Assembly (NCBI GenBank): GCA_027483535.1 | Contig: JAIXUN010000002.1 | Coordinates: 2,294,001-2,358,000 of the forward strand | Source of the DNA: a bacterium | Lineage (GTDB): Bacteria; Armatimonadota; Fimbriimonadia; Fimbriimonadales; Fimbriimonadaceae | Direction of reading: 5' to 3' | Length of the DNA: 64,000 nucleotides | Shown: positions 35,730-44,912 of the stretch, one piece after another | Numbering within the stretch: the first letter of the stretch is position 1 | Layout: each line of letters starts with the position of its first letter | Position numbers and translations under genes: made by a program | The notes under the pieces: generated by a model | The model's database searches: none | What the model saw: the letters and a program-made list of their open reading frames with translations, nothing else | Told to the model about the DNA's origin: nothing

Positions 35730-37109
35730 GTGAACAACGGCGTAAGAACATCTCAACGGCTCGACACAGGATTAAGGGTCGATCCGCGTGTGCTTCTGAG
35801 CAGCCAAGTCCTGCAAATGTCTCAGCAGGAACTTGAGCAGTCCATCGAAGCGGAGCTCAACGAGAACCCTGCCCTTGAGCGACTGAGTGGTCATGACGAG
35901 GCTCTGACCGAGGAGACGATCCTCCGCTCGATTGCCCCAAGGGAAATCAAGCCGCGCGGAGACGATCGCGAACTATGGCGGAGTCTGCCCACCGATGACG
36001 ACACGCCGTCGTGGATCGACTTGGCGTCAAGCTCCACCACGCTCAGCGAGCACCTAACCGCACAACTTTTGCCAACGATTCCGGCCCGACTGCGTGGAGT
36101 CGGCGAATACGTTGTTGGGTGCGTCAACGAAAACGGCTACCTTTACGAACCGGTTGAGGACATCGCCAACGCGACCAACTGCTCCCTAGAGGATGCGGAG
36201 CTGGTGATTGGCAATCTCAAGAAGTGCGAGCCACTCGGAGTGGGTGCCTCCGGTATTCAAGAGTGCCTCATCATCCAACTTCGAAGCCTGGACACTGTCG
36301 AGGCCAAAGTCGCCCGGCGAATTGTGAAGGATCATCTGGATGACTTCACGTCCGGCAGGCGCATGAAGCTTGCCCGGCGATTTGGGGTGATGCCTCAGGT
36401 GGTCAACGAGGCGTTTGACTTGATCTTGGGCTGCAGCCCATTCCCCGGCGAGGCCTTCAAAGGCAACTACGAACCTGAAAAGCGACTCCCCGCCGTTCGT
36501 CCCGACCTGGCCCTCCACCGCACCGAACAGGGATGGCTGGTTTCGGTTGAGGGACCCGAAGCGCACGACTTTGCAATCAACAACTTTTACAACAAGAGGT
36601 TAGAAACCCTCAAAGTTCAGGAAGACCGCAAGTCGGTTGACAAAGACGAAAAGCGGCACCTGCAACACTACGTGCAGCGCGCTCAGGACTACATCTCGAG
36701 CATCGAGCAAAGACGCCGAACGCTGCGACGCATTGGGCAGTACTTGGTGCAGCACCAGTCTGGATTCGTGACCACAGGCAGTTACGAGTTCTTGCTTCCG
36801 CTCACCCGGTCGCAACTGGCGTTTGATCTGGGCCTGCACGAGAGCACGATTAGTCGGGCGACCCAGGGCAAGTTTGTTCAACTCGCCAACGGAGAAACGG
36901 TTTCGTTCGAGGTGTTCTTCAAACCCGCTCTGCGCGTTCAAAAGATGATCGAGGACATCTTGGCAACCGAGAATCCGGACAACCCGCTTTCTGATGAGCG
37001 CATCGCATCTTTGCTTGCGGAGAAAGGTGTGCACGTTGCTCGCCGAACGGTGAACAAGTATCGGGATCGTACGAAACTGCTCTCGTCTCGCAAGCGACGG
37101 GTCGGCTAG
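35730..37109 (+). CDS. rpoN: RNA polymerase sigma-54 factor
   Basis: A 459-residue sigma-54. Region I is the Gln/Leu-rich start (SSQVLQMSQQELEQSIEAELNENPALE), needed for activator response. The core-binding domain follows (about residues 95-290), then TRSQLAFDLGLHESTISRATQGKFVQ as the helix-turn-helix for the -12 element. The RpoN box ARRTVNKYRD (about 437-446) reads the -24 element. It starts at GTG 35730 with a strong ribosome-binding site. No enhancer-binding activator is in this window. The leader is structured (see preceding entry). Confidence 0.97.
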   Translation: MNNGVRTSQRLDTGLRVDPRVLLSSQVLQMSQQELEQSIEAELNENPALERLSGHDEALTEETILRSIAPREIKPRGDDRELWRSLPTDDDTPSWIDLASSSTTLSEHLTAQLLPTIPARLRGVGEYVVGCVNENGYLYEPVEDIANATNCSLEDAELVIGNLKKCEPLGVGASGIQECLIIQLRSLDTVEAKVARRIVKDHLDDFTSGRRMKLARRFGVMPQVVNEAFDLILGCSPFPGEAFKGNYEPEKRLPAVRPDLALHRTEQGWLVSVEGPEAHDFAINNFYNKRLETLKVQEDRKSVDKDEKRHLQHYVQRAQDYISSIEQRRRTLRRIGQYLVQHQSGFVTTGSYEFLLPLTRSQLAFDLGLHESTISRATQGKFVQLANGETVSFEVFFKPALRVQKMIEDILATENPDNPLSDERIASLLAEKGVHVARRTVNKYRDRTKLLSSRKRRVG

Positions 37110-37113
37110 ATCG

Positions 37114-38460
37114 TCAAGGCTTGAGCTGAATCGAGAAGCCGGTGTCTTTGGAAAAGCCCCCGTCATCTTTGCCGTCGACCCCGAACGAGTAGATCCTTAG
37201 TTCGTTGCCACTTCTTGTCAGCCGGATTGGGTTATCAAGCGGGTCGATCTGAAGCTCTTTCGGAAGGTCTTGCGAGGATATCTTGGCAAGGTTAAGTTTC
37301 GGATCGCCCTTACGCTCGTAAATCCATAGCGCGACCATGTACATATGGACACCTATTGAGGATCGGTTTAAGCTGCCTAAACTACCTCCACCAGAAACGG
37401 GCAAGATATCTTCGAGATAGCTCGAGAGCGGGGTTTGGTCACTAGGGCCAAAGGAGTCGTCGCATGCATCGAATGCCTTGTCGAGGTCCTTAGATCGAGC
37501 CCATTCTCGATAGAAATCGCCGGCGACTTCGTAACCTCTTGCAGCGATAGCTTCCCTGCCTAAAGAAGACTTGAGTGCATACGCGAAAGCTTTGGACTCA
37601 AGCTCAGCGATGGGGGACGTTGCCGTGCGTGTTGAAATGGCCCCTGGGGTTCTGTAGCTGCTTTCTAGCTCTTCGCCGAGTTCTTGAAGCCGACTGAGCG
37701 AAAATGCTTCGACTTTTGCAACACTTTCTAAGCCAAGGTTCCTTTCAGCGGTTGTTTTCAACGTCTCAAGTATTCGAACCACGGCAGGCTGCCCGGCTGG
37801 AACCTTCGTGAGTGCTCCAACAAGGTTCATGTCAATTTGGGTCCCCTGCAAACGCAATAACTTGATAATGAGGAAAGGCTGATCAACAATCCAGCCATCG
37901 ATGATCGCGATTCGCTTCACGCATTTTTCAGCCTGATCGAACTTTCCGCTTTCAACTGCTTGCACTGCCTGGCTGAAGAGTTCGCGTATTGACCCTCGAA
38001 AGAATTTCCACTCCGGGAACAGAATCGAGTACGGTTTGTTAAAGTCGCGCTTCGGCCGAAAATGAGGCATCGATTGCGCCCGATCGACGTCTGCAATAAA
38101 CTTCGACCACGAAATGGTGTACTTCTCACCTGTCTTTCCCGTGAGGGGTAACTCCAGGTTTTCTTCCATCCCTTCGATCCCTGAGAAGTAGTCAAAAATC
38201 AGCGCCGCGTTTACGTCGTCAGGCACCTGGAATAAGGCTTCCAGTTCCGCCCCACTCTTTGGCGCACCAGAGGATTCGTAAGCGGCTCGGGCGTTTTTCA
38301 GTCGATTCGCCGCAGGCAGAATTCCGGTTGAGTTCAGGTACATCACCCCGCCAAAAGCAACCAGGCACAAACCGGCCCCGGCGATTAGGCCCACCTTGCC
38401 CCAAAACGAAAAACCTTTCGACTTATGTGGCACCCCACTTGTAACTTCTGTGTCCGCCAT
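37114..38460 (-). CDS. Membrane-anchored hypothetical protein, paralog 1 of 3
   Basis: A 448-residue protein: short cytoplasmic start, one transmembrane helix (WGKVGLIAGAGLCLVAFGGVMYL, about residues 20-45), then ILPAANRLKNARAAYESSGAPKS and a large, probably extracytoplasmic domain of helical hairpins. ISWSKFIADVDRAQSMPHFRPKRDF and the C-terminal LRIYSFGVDGKDDGG...FSIQLKP are shared with the next gene. The G-x-DGKDD ending recalls C-terminal tails of secreted proteins in planctomycetes and Armatimonadota. Function unknown. It is the last of three tandem paralogs. Confidence 0.75.
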   Translation of the reverse strand: MADTEVTSGVPHKSKGFSFWGKVGLIAGAGLCLVAFGGVMYLNSTGILPAANRLKNARAAYESSGAPKSGAELEALFQVPDDVNAALIFDYFSGIEGMEENLELPLTGKTGEKYTISWSKFIADVDRAQSMPHFRPKRDFNKPYSILFPEWKFFRGSIRELFSQAVQAVESGKFDQAEKCVKRIAIIDGWIVDQPFLIIKLLRLQGTQIDMNLVGALTKVPAGQPAVVRILETLKTTAERNLGLESVAKVEAFSLSRLQELGEELESSYRTPGAISTRTATSPIAELESKAFAYALKSSLGREAIAARGYEVAGDFYREWARSKDLDKAFDACDDSFGPSDQTPLSSYLEDILPVSGGGSLGSLNRSSIGVHMYMVALWIYERKGDPKLNLAKISSQDLPKELQIDPLDNPIRLTRSGNELRIYSFGVDGKDDGGFSKDTGFSIQLKP

Positions 38461-38500
38461 AGAAACTCTTTCCTCTGCTACCCGGAAGCAAGACGAATCG

Positions 38501-38523
38501 CCTGAACGATCCGTTCAGGTTTT
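38501..38523. repeat. Inverted repeat between paralogs 1 and 2
   Basis: CCTGAACG (38501-38508) and CGTTCAGG (38512-38519) form an 8-bp stem with a 3-nt loop, followed by TTTT on the + strand. Neighbouring genes run leftward, so it is not an obvious terminator for them and could be an operator or a 5' mRNA hairpin for paralog 1. A second hyphenated palindrome GCCGG/CCGGC lies at 38589-38607. Confidence 0.4.
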
Positions 38524-38645
38524 CCGAGTGGGCTTCCAATCGGATGAGTGTTTCCCGTTATCGGGCAGGAGCAGTTCACCGATATCCTGCCGGATTCGAA
38601 CGCCGGCGCGCCTACTCCTCATTGGTTCCCCAGAACACCCATCGA

Positions 38646-40130
38646 CTAAGGCTTAAGTTGGACTGATAAGCCCATGTCTTTGGCACTGCCCATGTCGTCT
38701 TTGCCATCCGGCCCGTACGAGTAGATCCGCAGTTCGCCTCCGCTTGTTACAACCGTGATCGGGTTGTTGAGCCCGTCGAACCGCAATTCGACGGGCAAGT
38801 CCGTTGCTTTCAACTGGGACAAATCCATCCCGGTCAGCTTTCCCTTTCGGAGCCATTGAGCAATCTCGATCATCTGGGCATATATCTCTGGCTTACTTTC
38901 TAACGCCCCTCCAAATCCTGCGGTCACCATCGGCAGGACCGTGCCGATTATCTTTGTGAGATGATTCGGAGTGACTGACGCCATCGCGGCGTTCGAGGCG
39001 CTGAAAGCCCCATCGATGTTCTTAGAACGCTTCCACTCCCGGAAGAAGTCGTTCGCAATTTGAGTCGTCGACGAGATCATCGCCGCTCGCCCCATGGGCG
39101 ATTTGAGAGCAAGACCGAACAGTTCTTGATCCAGTTTCTCGAAAGCAGAGGTACTGGAAGTGGAAGTCCCTCCTACCAGAGACCCGCCCCAAGCCTCGGG
39201 ATCATTGGCAATTTCGCCGAGCCTGCTGAACGAAAACGCCTCAATCGCCGCCGCATCATCGATCCTGAAAGCACGCCGCGCAGTCTGGACCAGGGCGGTG
39301 AGCATCCGGCTGACTTCAGGTCGGTCGGAAGGAAAAGTCGCGAGTTTTCCAACGAGCCTTAAGTTTTCCGGGACGTTACTGATGCGGATGTATCCGGCGA
39401 TCAAAAACGGCTGATCAGATGCCCAAAGGTCTAGCAGGCAAGCCCGCTCCACAAACTTTTCGGCTTCTTTCAGGTCGCCCCGATCCAAGCAGGACTCCGC
39501 ATGGCGCATCGCTTCCACCATTGACCATCGAAACAGGCTGAATTCCGGAAGCAGTATTCCGTAGGGGTTGGAGAAGTTTCTCTTTGGCCGAAAGTGGGGT
39601 CGCGAGGCGGCGCGGTCAACGTCGGCGATGAATTTCTTCCAGCTCACTGAATAACGCTCGCCTCCCTTTTTGCCGGCAAGCGGAAACTCGATGCGGGTCT
39701 TGGTTCCTTGGGGTGCGGCCAAATAGTCGAGAATCAGTGCCGCGTTCTTTTCATCCGGCACGTTGTAGATCTTCTCGACATCGGCAATCGACTGAGGCGC
39801 ACCAGAGGCCGCGTACGCCGTTTGCACAGAAGAAAGCCGATTTGCGGCGGGCAAGATTCCCGTCCAGACCAAGTACATCGCGACACTGAACAGGAAAAGC
39901 GCCATTCCTCCACCCGCAATGATCCCAACCTTGCCCCAGCTTGAAAGTGCTTTGGCTCCCGAAGGTTGTTTTCGACTGCTTAGACTCGCCGATTCTATGC
40001 TTTCTTGCCCCTTAAAATTCACCGAACCGAGGACGTTCGACCGGGTCGGTTTTGTTCGACAAACATGGGTTTTAAATCCAGATTCATAGTCGAAGCCGGA
40101 AACCGTGACCCCTTGCCAAGTTGAATTCAC
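38646..40130 (-). CDS. Membrane-anchored hypothetical protein, paralog 2 of 3
   Basis: Same plan as its neighbours: transmembrane helix (WGKVGIIAGGGMALFLFSVAMYLVW), then GILPAANRLSSVQTAYAASGAPQS, YSVSWKKFIADVDRAASRPHFRPKR and a C-terminal LRIYSYGPDGKDDMG...LSVQLKP. The frame opens at ATG 40130, which overlaps paralog 3 by 47 bp and gives an unusually long hydrophilic N-terminus; GTG 40022 is an alternative that removes the overlap. A 185-bp gap separates it from paralog 1. Function unknown. Confidence 0.75.
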   Translation of the reverse strand: MNSTWQGVTVSGFDYESGFKTHVCRTKPTRSNVLGSVNFKGQESIESASLSSRKQPSGAKALSSWGKVGIIAGGGMALFLFSVAMYLVWTGILPAANRLSSVQTAYAASGAPQSIADVEKIYNVPDEKNAALILDYLAAPQGTKTRIEFPLAGKKGGERYSVSWKKFIADVDRAASRPHFRPKRNFSNPYGILLPEFSLFRWSMVEAMRHAESCLDRGDLKEAEKFVERACLLDLWASDQPFLIAGYIRISNVPENLRLVGKLATFPSDRPEVSRMLTALVQTARRAFRIDDAAAIEAFSFSRLGEIANDPEAWGGSLVGGTSTSSTSAFEKLDQELFGLALKSPMGRAAMISSTTQIANDFFREWKRSKNIDGAFSASNAAMASVTPNHLTKIIGTVLPMVTAGFGGALESKPEIYAQMIEIAQWLRKGKLTGMDLSQLKATDLPVELRFDGLNNPITVVTSGGELRIYSYGPDGKDDMGSAKDMGLSVQLKP

Positions 40131-41457
40131 TCGGCTTCCCGTTGATGACCGCGTAAATGCGGAGTTCGTTGCCGACTACTCGGACCTGAAGGGGTCGGCC
40201 CTGAATGTCTGTTCGTAGTTCTTCGGGAAGATCGGAGAGTTTGAAGTTCCGCCGGCTTGATCGCTCCACCTTTCCAACGATTGAAGCGATTTTTAGAAGC
40301 CGCTTGGTAAGGGCGCTTCGTTCGTACAGTGCTTTGTTGAGTCCGGGAGCATCTGTCGTCCCCAGTCCCAGTCCCATGTACTCGTAAAGCCTTTGAAACT
40401 CTGTCTTTGCCTTTGTCTTCTCTACGGCATTAGCATCGATATGGGCCTTTTCAATGTCCTTTGTCTTCGTCCACGTCCGGTGAAGCTCAGCTCCCGTCTC
40501 AAGACTTTGCGCGTAAAAAGCCGATTTTCCAAAAGTTGAGGACGCTACTTTGGCAAACAGTTGATCCCCAACATCGGCGGTGCTCTTTCTCCCTTTCCTA
40601 AATTCTAAGACAGCATCTTCAAGCTTATCGTAGCGGTCTAGGTCGGGTCCGAATCTTGCGAATACGAAGCATTCGAGTTTCACCACCTCGTCCAGGCGTA
40701 GCTCTTGTTCTTCGGCCTTCTCCAAGACTTTCAAACTCTGTTCCAGCTTCGGAAACGCTTCTAAGTTCTCTGCTATTTGTCCGAGCAGTTCCCAATAAAC
40801 CTTATGGTTTCGGAGCCGAATGAGTTTGTTAATCAGCGATGGACGATCCATGCCCCAACGCTCGACTATTGTCGCCCGTTCTACATACTGCAGCGTTTCT
40901 TCATAACGCTTCGCACCCAAGCTTTCGAGGGCCGCTTCAAGAAGCGCGCGTTGCAGATTACGAAACTCCATCTGGTAGTTGTATCCACCCATCAGATCAG
41001 GACGGTCTTCGAACTCAGCTCCCTCACTGATGGGGCGATAGTGTGGAAGGTGGCCGTAACGATCGATGGAGTCAACCAGCCGATTCCAGATTTTCTTTCG
41101 CACCTTTGCCCTTTCCTCTTCTGGGGGAGTTGATGGTGGATATCCGGCAAAAGGGTCCGCAGTAGAGAGCTTAGTAACGACCAACGCGGCATTCAGTTCT
41201 TTGGGGACCTGATACACCGCAAGGGCCTCTTTGGTGGTGAACGGTGCGCCCGACTCACGGTAGCGGGCTTTAGCATCCCAGAGTTGGCTCGCTGCAGGAA
41301 GAAAACCGTTGATGGTCAAGTAGGGGATCACCGCCGCAGAGACCAAGAGCGCCCCAGCGCCAAAGACCAATGCAACCTTTGCCCAGCCCGAGATCGCTTT
41401 TCGCCTCTTCGGCGAGTCAGCGTCGGAATTCGCAACATGTTGTTCTCGGGAACGCAC
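40084..41457 (-). CDS. Membrane-anchored hypothetical protein, paralog 3 of 3
   Basis: A 457-residue divergent member of the same family: transmembrane helix (GWAKVALVFGAGALLVSAAVIPYL), GFLPAASQLWDAKARYRESGAPFT, WNRLVDSIDRYGHLPHYRPIS and the C-terminal LRIYAVINGKPSEFNLARGHGFRLRL, where the GKDD part is altered. It is the first of the three in the direction of transcription. Similarity to the other two is clear in the N-terminal 40 residues and in the block before PHxRP, weaker elsewhere. Function unknown. Confidence 0.75.
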   Translation of the reverse strand: MRSREQHVANSDADSPKRRKAISGWAKVALVFGAGALLVSAAVIPYLTINGFLPAASQLWDAKARYRESGAPFTTKEALAVYQVPKELNAALVVTKLSTADPFAGYPPSTPPEEERAKVRKKIWNRLVDSIDRYGHLPHYRPISEGAEFEDRPDLMGGYNYQMEFRNLQRALLEAALESLGAKRYEETLQYVERATIVERWGMDRPSLINKLIRLRNHKVYWELLGQIAENLEAFPKLEQSLKVLEKAEEQELRLDEVVKLECFVFARFGPDLDRYDKLEDAVLEFRKGRKSTADVGDQLFAKVASSTFGKSAFYAQSLETGAELHRTWTKTKDIEKAHIDANAVEKTKAKTEFQRLYEYMGLGLGTTDAPGLNKALYERSALTKRLLKIASIVGKVERSSRRNFKLSDLPEELRTDIQGRPLQVRVVGNELRIYAVINGKPSEFNLARGHGFRLRL

Positions 41458-41477
41458 CCAACATTTTTACTGCGAAA

Positions 41478-41506
41478 AGCAAAAGCCCGAACAGATTGTT
41501 CGGGCT
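41478..41506 (-). terminator. Intrinsic terminator of hisG
   Basis: On the minus strand: perfect 10-bp stem AGCCCGAACA/TGTTCGGGCT, 3-nt loop, then TTTTGCTTTT. It separates hisG from the paralog cluster. Confidence 0.92.
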
Positions 41507-41529
41507 CTTCCGACAAAAAAGTGATTGAA

Positions 41530-42402
41530 CTAGAAGATCACTTTGTTGAGCGGATACTCCACCAGACCCGTCGCCCCAGCCCGCTTAAGGGCAGGGACCA
41601 ACTCGCGAACTTGTTTCTCGGTGAGAATCACCTCGGCCGCGACCCAAGCCTTGTCGCTGAGAGGGCTGATCGTCGGAGTGTTGATCGCAGGAAGGAGTCC
41701 CAGAATCTCTGCCTGCTGATCGACGGGCATGTTCATCTTGAGCCCCACCAAGGAAGCTGCGTTCATGGCGCCCATCAGCAGAATCTTGAGCGATTCAATC
41801 TTGTCCGCTTTCCAAGCATCTTCCATCGCGCCGTCGTTCGCAACAAACCGAGTGGTTGAGGTGAGAAGGGTTTCGATGATCCGCAAGTTGTGCGCGCGCA
41901 AACTGTTGCCCGTCTCGGTGTTCACCACAATGGCATCGACCAAGGTCGGAACCTTGACCTCGCACGCGCCCCAGGAGAAATCGACCGAGGCGTTCACCCC
42001 GTGAGACTCTAGGTATCGCTCCGTAAGGCGAACGTATTCGCTGGCGATTCGCTTCCCTTCCAGATCCTTCACGCTCTGGTACGGCGAATCGTTGTGAACG
42101 GCGAGAACGATCCGGATCGGGTTGTTCGTCACCTTGCTGTAGCGAAGTTCGCAGATCTCGGTCAGTTCGGCACCGGTGTCGGCGATCCAGTCTGCACCCG
42201 TGAGTCCGGCGTCAATGAGCCCCTTCGAGAGGTAGATGGGAATCTCTTGGGGTCGCAGAAGAACGGGTTCGATCTCCTCGTCGTCGATAACGGGCTGGTA
42301 GGAACGAGAAGACACGCGCAGATGGAAGCCCGCACGGTCAAAAAGTTGGAACGTAGCCTCCTGGAGGCTGCCTTTTGGAAGACCGAGTTTGAGCTTGTTC
42401 AT
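41530..42402 (-). CDS. hisG: ATP phosphoribosyltransferase, long form
   Basis: 290 residues from ATG 42402; the TTG two codons earlier is less likely. KLGLPKGSLQEATFQLFDRAG is the usual N-terminus, DAGLTGADWIADTG and ASEYVRLTERYLESHGV belong to the substrate sites, and DAIVVNTETGNSLRAHNLRIIE matches the PRPP loop. The C-terminal about 75 residues are the ACT-like regulatory domain of the long form, so feedback by histidine is expected and HisZ is not needed. It catalyses the first step of histidine synthesis. It stands alone here, between two terminators. Confidence 0.95.
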   Translation of the reverse strand: MNKLKLGLPKGSLQEATFQLFDRAGFHLRVSSRSYQPVIDDEEIEPVLLRPQEIPIYLSKGLIDAGLTGADWIADTGAELTEICELRYSKVTNNPIRIVLAVHNDSPYQSVKDLEGKRIASEYVRLTERYLESHGVNASVDFSWGACEVKVPTLVDAIVVNTETGNSLRAHNLRIIETLLTSTTRFVANDGAMEDAWKADKIESLKILLMGAMNAASLVGLKMNMPVDQQAEILGLLPAINTPTISPLSDKAWVAAEVILTEKQVRELVPALKRAGATGLVEYPLNKVIF

Positions 42403-42406
42403 ACGC

Positions 42407-42432
42407 AAAAAAGGGCCGACCCACGTCGGTCC
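42407..42432 (-). terminator. Terminator-like hairpin directly before the hisG start
   Basis: On the minus strand GGACCGAC (42425-42432) pairs with GTCGGCCC (42413-42420) with one mismatch, loop GTGG, followed by T6 (42407-42412). The T run ends four bases before the hisG ATG. It could end the upstream Fic transcript or act as an attenuator for hisG. Confidence 0.75.
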
Positions 42433-42497
42433 TGAGGCAGAGTTTACCGCCCAGCCTTTCTACGCTCAGGAGCACGCCGGCGTGGCCAGCCAGCCCG

Positions 42498-43334
42498 TTA
42501 CCAAGACCGTTCTCGGAGCCATTGCAGGGCGGTCGATCGGTCCCAGTTCGGGACCACTTGAGAGGAAGAGAGAGCCGTTTCTAACACATCGCGCAAAGAC
42601 CTAGCGACGGCTGCTTGGACGAGGTTCTGAATGTCTGATGGATCGCCGTATGTTTGGGCTTTTTCCAAGCTTGCGATATAGGCGGAGCGGTCGGACAGCC
42701 GGATGATAGCAAGGGGGTACCCCATCCGGATGAGAACGAGATTCATGAGCAATCGCCCAACTCGCCCATTTCCGTCTCTGAAAGGGTGGATTGTGACGAA
42801 CCGAAGATGCGCCTCCAAGGCAATTTGGACCGGATGGAGGTCTCCGGGCGCGTTCAACCACTCCAAGAACTCGGTCATGAGTTCGGGAACCTTCAGGTGA
42901 GAGGGATACACAAACTCCGTGCCAGCCGCCTTCACATCAAGCGTCCGAAAGGCTCCCGAATCGCTCCCGGGTTGGCCGCGAGTGACAAGACCATGAAGTT
43001 CGCGGATAGTTCGAGAATCGAACGGTCGGTCCAGGTCGGCAAGCTCGAAAACAAAGTCGAGCGCTTCTTTATGCCCAATGACCTCTAGATGCTCCAGAAC
43101 CGACTTGCCCCCGATCGTGACGCCCTTTTCTAAGACAATCTGGGTCTCACTCTGCGTGAGAGTGTTTCCTTCAATCGCGGTGGAATGGTGTGTCAGCGCC
43201 ACCTCGAAGCGGTGGCGAAGCTCGGCGGTCACATCGCTGGGAAGCGGCCGAAGGCTTTGCAGCCATGCGTGAGCAGTTGTTAAGTCGTCAATCGATACCT
43301 TCACGCAACCACTCCGGATAACCAGTAAGTCCAT
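42498..43334 (-). CDS. Fic-domain protein
   Basis: A 278-residue Fic protein. The catalytic motif HPFRDGNGRVGR (about residues 178-189) is complete, so AMP transfer from ATP to a protein hydroxyl is expected. The N-terminal STAIEGNT matches the inhibitory motif S/T-x-x-x-E-G/N, which places it in class II, with self-inhibition by the Glu. The target is unknown; no antitoxin gene is adjacent, as fits this class. It precedes hisG on the same strand with a terminator between. Confidence 0.92.
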   Translation of the reverse strand: MDLLVIRSGCVKVSIDDLTTAHAWLQSLRPLPSDVTAELRHRFEVALTHHSTAIEGNTLTQSETQIVLEKGVTIGGKSVLEHLEVIGHKEALDFVFELADLDRPFDSRTIRELHGLVTRGQPGSDSGAFRTLDVKAAGTEFVYPSHLKVPELMTEFLEWLNAPGDLHPVQIALEAHLRFVTIHPFRDGNGRVGRLLMNLVLIRMGYPLAIIRLSDRSAYIASLEKAQTYGDPSDIQNLVQAAVARSLRDVLETALSSSQVVPNWDRSTALQWLRERSW

Positions 43335-43434
43335 TGTAGCTTCCGATCGACTGAAGGGCGAAGCGACTGAGGACCAACCGGATAACGAGGAGCCAACCCA
43401 TCCCTCTCAACCGTGTAGGATATGTCGAGCGTCG

Positions 43435-44901
43435 ATGGCTATAACGATCGTTTGTGGACTTGGTCAGATAGGTTTCCGAACCGCGCTGTTACTGATGCGT
43501 CTCGGGCAGGAAGTTGTTGTAGTCACCCGGGAGGCGAAAGACCACTATCGGTCCACTTTAGAAGCACTTGGCGTTTCCATCCACGTGGGAGACGCCCGCG
43601 TTACCCAACTTCTCGAAGTTGCGGGCCTAGCCGATGCCCACGCGCTGGTGATTTGCACGGGCGATGATCTGGTCAACATTGAGATCGCTCTCGACGCCCG
43701 GAACGCTAAACCGGACATCCGCCTGGTTTTGAGACTTACCGATAACAACCTGGCCGAAGTGCTTCAAACCGGCTTCGACTTCGCTTCTGTCATCCCGGTC
43801 AGCGAACTCACTGCTCCGGCCTACGCCATGGCCGCTCTCGACGCAAAGGCGGCTTCAACACGAGCCGGTTCAGGTGCGATAGAGCGGATCATTGGAACGC
43901 CAAGCTGGGAAGGTCGCCGATGGGTGCTTGCCGAAGTCGAAGCCAACGATTCGCGCATCTATCAAAAGGTCGCCGACGATACGGACAACCTGGTCGACGC
44001 CCTCATCCCTTGGGAGAGTTGGGTCGATAAGTCGCGTGTGGCGTGGACCAAGAGCAAGGCTCGCAAGCGCACTCCTTGGGAAGTTTGGCAAGACGTCAAG
44101 ATCGGCTATCGGTACGCCTTTCTCGGGGTCGCTTTGCTGGCGACATTTAGCACCATGTACTTTGCCAGAGCCCTCCAACTCAGGCCCAGCGAGGCGTTCT
44201 ACTTCGTGGTCACTACGCTGACGACCACCGGTTACGGCGACATCACTCCCAAGGGCAAAGGGCTTTCGGTTCTTCTCTACACCTGCTTCATGATGATGAG
44301 CGGCTCGGTTGGCGTCGCCGTGATGTACTCGGCCATTACCGACCAGGTGGTTCGAACAAGATTGGACTCGGCGAGAGGTCGCCGTAAGGTTCGATCCAGC
44401 GGGCACATCGTGGTCGTTGGTCTTGGCGAGGTGGGTGCCGAAACCGTGCGCGAATTGGAGCGTCTCGGCGCTTCTCCGGTGGTGATCGACGATCAAACGG
44501 AGAATCCGAACCGCGATGCTCTCACGAGGAAGTCGGTTGTGATTCGCGGCGATGCTCGAACGCGGCGTACCTTGGAACGGGCGAACGTCGCTGAAGCCGA
44601 CACCCTTCTGGTGCTTACGGGTAACGACGCGGTCAACCTTTCGGTGGCGCTCGCGGCAAAACAGATGAATCCCAAACTGAAGACGGTGATCCGAGTCTTC
44701 GATCACGCCTTCGCCGGAAAGGTCGAAAAAGGATTCGGTGTCACCGACGCCATCAGCGTTGCCGATATCGCCGCTCCCCATTTTGCAGGAGCGGCTCTAT
44801 TCCCCAATGCCGTCGCGTCTTTTGCCTTCCAAGATCGGCTACTCGTGTTGCAAGATCTGCCCGGAGAGGCGTTGGGGCTGGTTGCGATGTCGCTGAAATA
44901 G
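43435..44901 (+). CDS. Potassium channel with RCK domains on both sides of the pore
   Basis: A 488-residue protein with order RCK-pore-RCK. The N-terminal TrkA-N domain (about residues 1-190) starts ITIVCGLGQIGFRTALLL, a Rossmann nucleotide site. Two transmembrane helices (about 226-248 and 280-305) flank the filter TTTGYGD, which selects K+. A second TrkA-N domain follows (HIVVVGLGEVGAETVRELERLG, about 323-488). Most bacterial RCK channels have only the C-terminal domain. Nucleotide or ion binding should gate the pore. TAGGAT at 43416 may be the -10 element. Confidence 0.9.
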   Translation: MAITIVCGLGQIGFRTALLLMRLGQEVVVVTREAKDHYRSTLEALGVSIHVGDARVTQLLEVAGLADAHALVICTGDDLVNIEIALDARNAKPDIRLVLRLTDNNLAEVLQTGFDFASVIPVSELTAPAYAMAALDAKAASTRAGSGAIERIIGTPSWEGRRWVLAEVEANDSRIYQKVADDTDNLVDALIPWESWVDKSRVAWTKSKARKRTPWEVWQDVKIGYRYAFLGVALLATFSTMYFARALQLRPSEAFYFVVTTLTTTGYGDITPKGKGLSVLLYTCFMMMSGSVGVAVMYSAITDQVVRTRLDSARGRRKVRSSGHIVVVGLGEVGAETVRELERLGASPVVIDDQTENPNRDALTRKSVVIRGDARTRRTLERANVAEADTLLVLTGNDAVNLSVALAAKQMNPKLKTVIRVFDHAFAGKVEKGFGVTDAISVADIAAPHFAGAALFPNAVASFAFQDRLLVLQDLPGEALGLVAMSLK

Positions 44902-44912
44902 CGCGGGCTAGC

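Noticed and set aside
38589-38607. T-arm-like sequence (GTTCGAATC between GCCGG and CCGGC) on the minus strand, suggestive of a tRNA
   Set aside because: The five-base T stem does not pair correctly and no matching acceptor, D or anticodon arms surround it. It is only a hyphenated palindrome.
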